Shown here: piece by piece, positions 5,594 to 6,300 of the stretch
How the letters are laid out: each line of letters starts with the position of its first letter
Position numbering within the stretch: the stretch's first letter is position 1
Assembly: GCA_965662485.1 (NCBI GenBank)
Contig: CBFIIL010000060.1
Location: 1-6,300, forward strand
Direction of reading: 5' to 3'
DNA length: 6,300 nt
Source of the DNA: UBA3537 sp965662485
GTDB taxonomy: Bacteria > Bacteroidota > Bacteroidia > Flavobacteriales > Flavobacteriaceae
Notes under the pieces: generated by a model
Told to the model about the DNA's origin: nothing
Databases searched by the model: none
Seen by the model: the letters and a program-made list of their open reading frames with translations, nothing else
Program-made: the position numbers and the translations under genes

Positions 5594-6235
5594 TTAATTT
5601 TTTTTCTTTTTAGCTTCTATATTTTCAGGGTCAACAACGTCCAAGCCTTTAATTCTTTCTTTAGTCATGGCTTTGTAAAACGCACTTCGACTGAGCGGCT
5701 CATATTCTTTAACTTCTCCTAAAAGAACTAATTTGTCATCACTTGATTTACGGAAGCTATATTGTGCTAAGTTTCCTGTTCTAGTACATACAGCATGCAC
5801 TTTGGTTACATATTCTGCAGTGGCCATAAGATTTGGCATTGGTCCAAAGGGGTTGCCTTTAAAATCCATGTCTAGACCAGCAACAATTACACGAACACCT
5901 TTGTTAGCTAACGCATTACAAACACTTACAATTTCATCGTCAAAAAACTGAGCCTCGTCTATGCCAACTACATCGCAGCCATCGGCCAAAAGAGGAATGT
6001 TGGAGGCTGCAGGAACAGGAGTGGATCTAATTTCATTGGCATCGTGAGAAACAACACGATCTTCATCATAACGAACATCTATTGCTGGTTTGAATATTTC
6101 AACTTTTTGTTTGGCAAACTGAGCGCGTTTTAGACGCCGAATCAACTCTTCAGTTTTTCCAGAAAACATTGATCCGCAGATCACTTCGATCCATCCAAAT
6201 TGTTCTTTAGCGTTTACTGTATTTTCAAGAAACAT
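5594..6235 (-). CDS. tdk: Thymidine kinase (TK1-like type II), zinc-cysteine-poor form
   Basis: A 213-residue cytosolic salvage enzyme that phosphorylates thymidine to dTMP with ATP. The P-loop is GSMFSGKT at 21-28. DEAQFF at 93-98 carries the Walker B-like Asp93 and the catalytic Glu94. GLDMDFKGNPFG at 120-131 is a conserved TK1 segment, and YEPLSRSAFY (178-187) aligns with the thymidine-binding lasso. In most TK1-type enzymes two Cys pairs bind a structural zinc. Here the first is VCTRTG (only Cys150 remains, the partner is Thr153) and the second pair is replaced by Ser/Phe-type residues, so zinc binding is probably lost. I recall the same in other Bacteroidota TKs, so this is likely lineage-typical and not damage. 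The start is ATG 6235 with an A-rich leader (TTACAAAATG) like that of asd. The stop is TAA, and alr begins 5 nt later. Confidence 0.96.
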   Translation of the reverse strand: MFLENTVNAKEQFGWIEVICGSMFSGKTEELIRRLKRAQFAKQKVEIFKPAIDVRYDEDRVVSHDANEIRSTPVPAASNIPLLADGCDVVGIDEAQFFDDEIVSVCNALANKGVRVIVAGLDMDFKGNPFGPMPNLMATAEYVTKVHAVCTRTGNLAQYSFRKSSDDKLVLLGEVKEYEPLSRSAFYKAMTKERIKGLDVVDPENIEAKKKKN

Positions 6236-6251
6236 TTTGTAATTTTAGCGC

Positions 6252-6273
6252 AAGCAAATTATTTTATTTGCTT
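6252..6273. repeat. Perfect 8-bp inverted repeat with 6-base loop upstream of tdk
   Basis: On the + strand AAGCAAAT (6252-6259) and ATTTGCTT (6266-6273) are exact reverse complements around TATTTT. It lies 17 nt before the tdk ATG (6235). Only two G-C pairs support the stem and no U-run follows on the minus strand. On the + strand it is followed by TTAATAA, a weak terminator tail at best, and no + strand gene ends here. It could be a leader hairpin, an operator, or chance in AT-rich DNA. The neighbour to the right is outside the window, so its role cannot be settled. Confidence 0.35.
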
Positions 6274-6300
6274 TTAATAAAGGTGATGTAAATTTACTAA

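Noticed and set aside
5733..5951. Open frame of 72 codons on the + strand
   Set aside because: It is antisense to tdk in the conserved region and shows no independent signal.

Overview
The window is an AT-rich stretch from a Bacteroidota chromosome, most likely a member of the Flavobacteriaceae. The evidence is the protein families (a Bacteroidota-type long aromatic amino acid hydroxylase, a stand-alone alanine racemase with the family's LPIGHADGIGR variant, and a thymidine kinase lacking zinc cysteines). Purine-rich Shine-Dalgarno sequences are absent before the starts, which sit instead in A-rich leaders, and one clear match to the Bacteroidota -7 promoter element (TAnnTTTG) is present. These lineage inferences rest on family knowledge, not on a database search.

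All seven genes lie on the minus strand, so transcription runs from the right edge to the left. In that order they are thymidine kinase (tdk, 5594-6235), alanine racemase (alr, 5 nt later, GTG start), mechanosensitive channel MscL (mscL), a strong intrinsic terminator, aspartate-semialdehyde dehydrogenase (asd), an ABC-transporter ATPase whose ATG overlaps the asd stop (TAATG), a long aromatic amino acid hydroxylase, and the first 38 codons of an SPFH/band 7 membrane protein that runs off the left edge. Coding density is high. No gap exceeds about 110 bases, so there is no large unexplained non-coding stretch.

The layout suggests at least two transcription units. tdk-alr is tightly packed, and mscL follows with a possible promoter of its own. 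The mscL terminator at 3994-4019 closes that unit. A new one begins with asd, preceded by a perfect TAnnTTTG element, and continues into the coupled ABC ATPase gene. The hydroxylase gene may be read through from it or may have its own control, since a perfect 8-bp inverted repeat lies just before its start.

Functionally this is mostly housekeeping: salvage of thymidine (Tdk), D-alanine for peptidoglycan (Alr), the aspartate branch leading to diaminopimelate, lysine, threonine and methionine (Asd), osmotic emergency release (MscL), and aromatic amino acid hydroxylation. I see no mobile elements, CRISPR arrays, tRNA or rRNA genes, toxin-antitoxin or defence genes. The points most worth a second look are the roughly 275-residue uncharacterised C-terminal part of the hydroxylase, the palindrome in front of it, and the orphan ABC ATPase coupled to asd. 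I do not see convincing evidence of a new multi-gene system.
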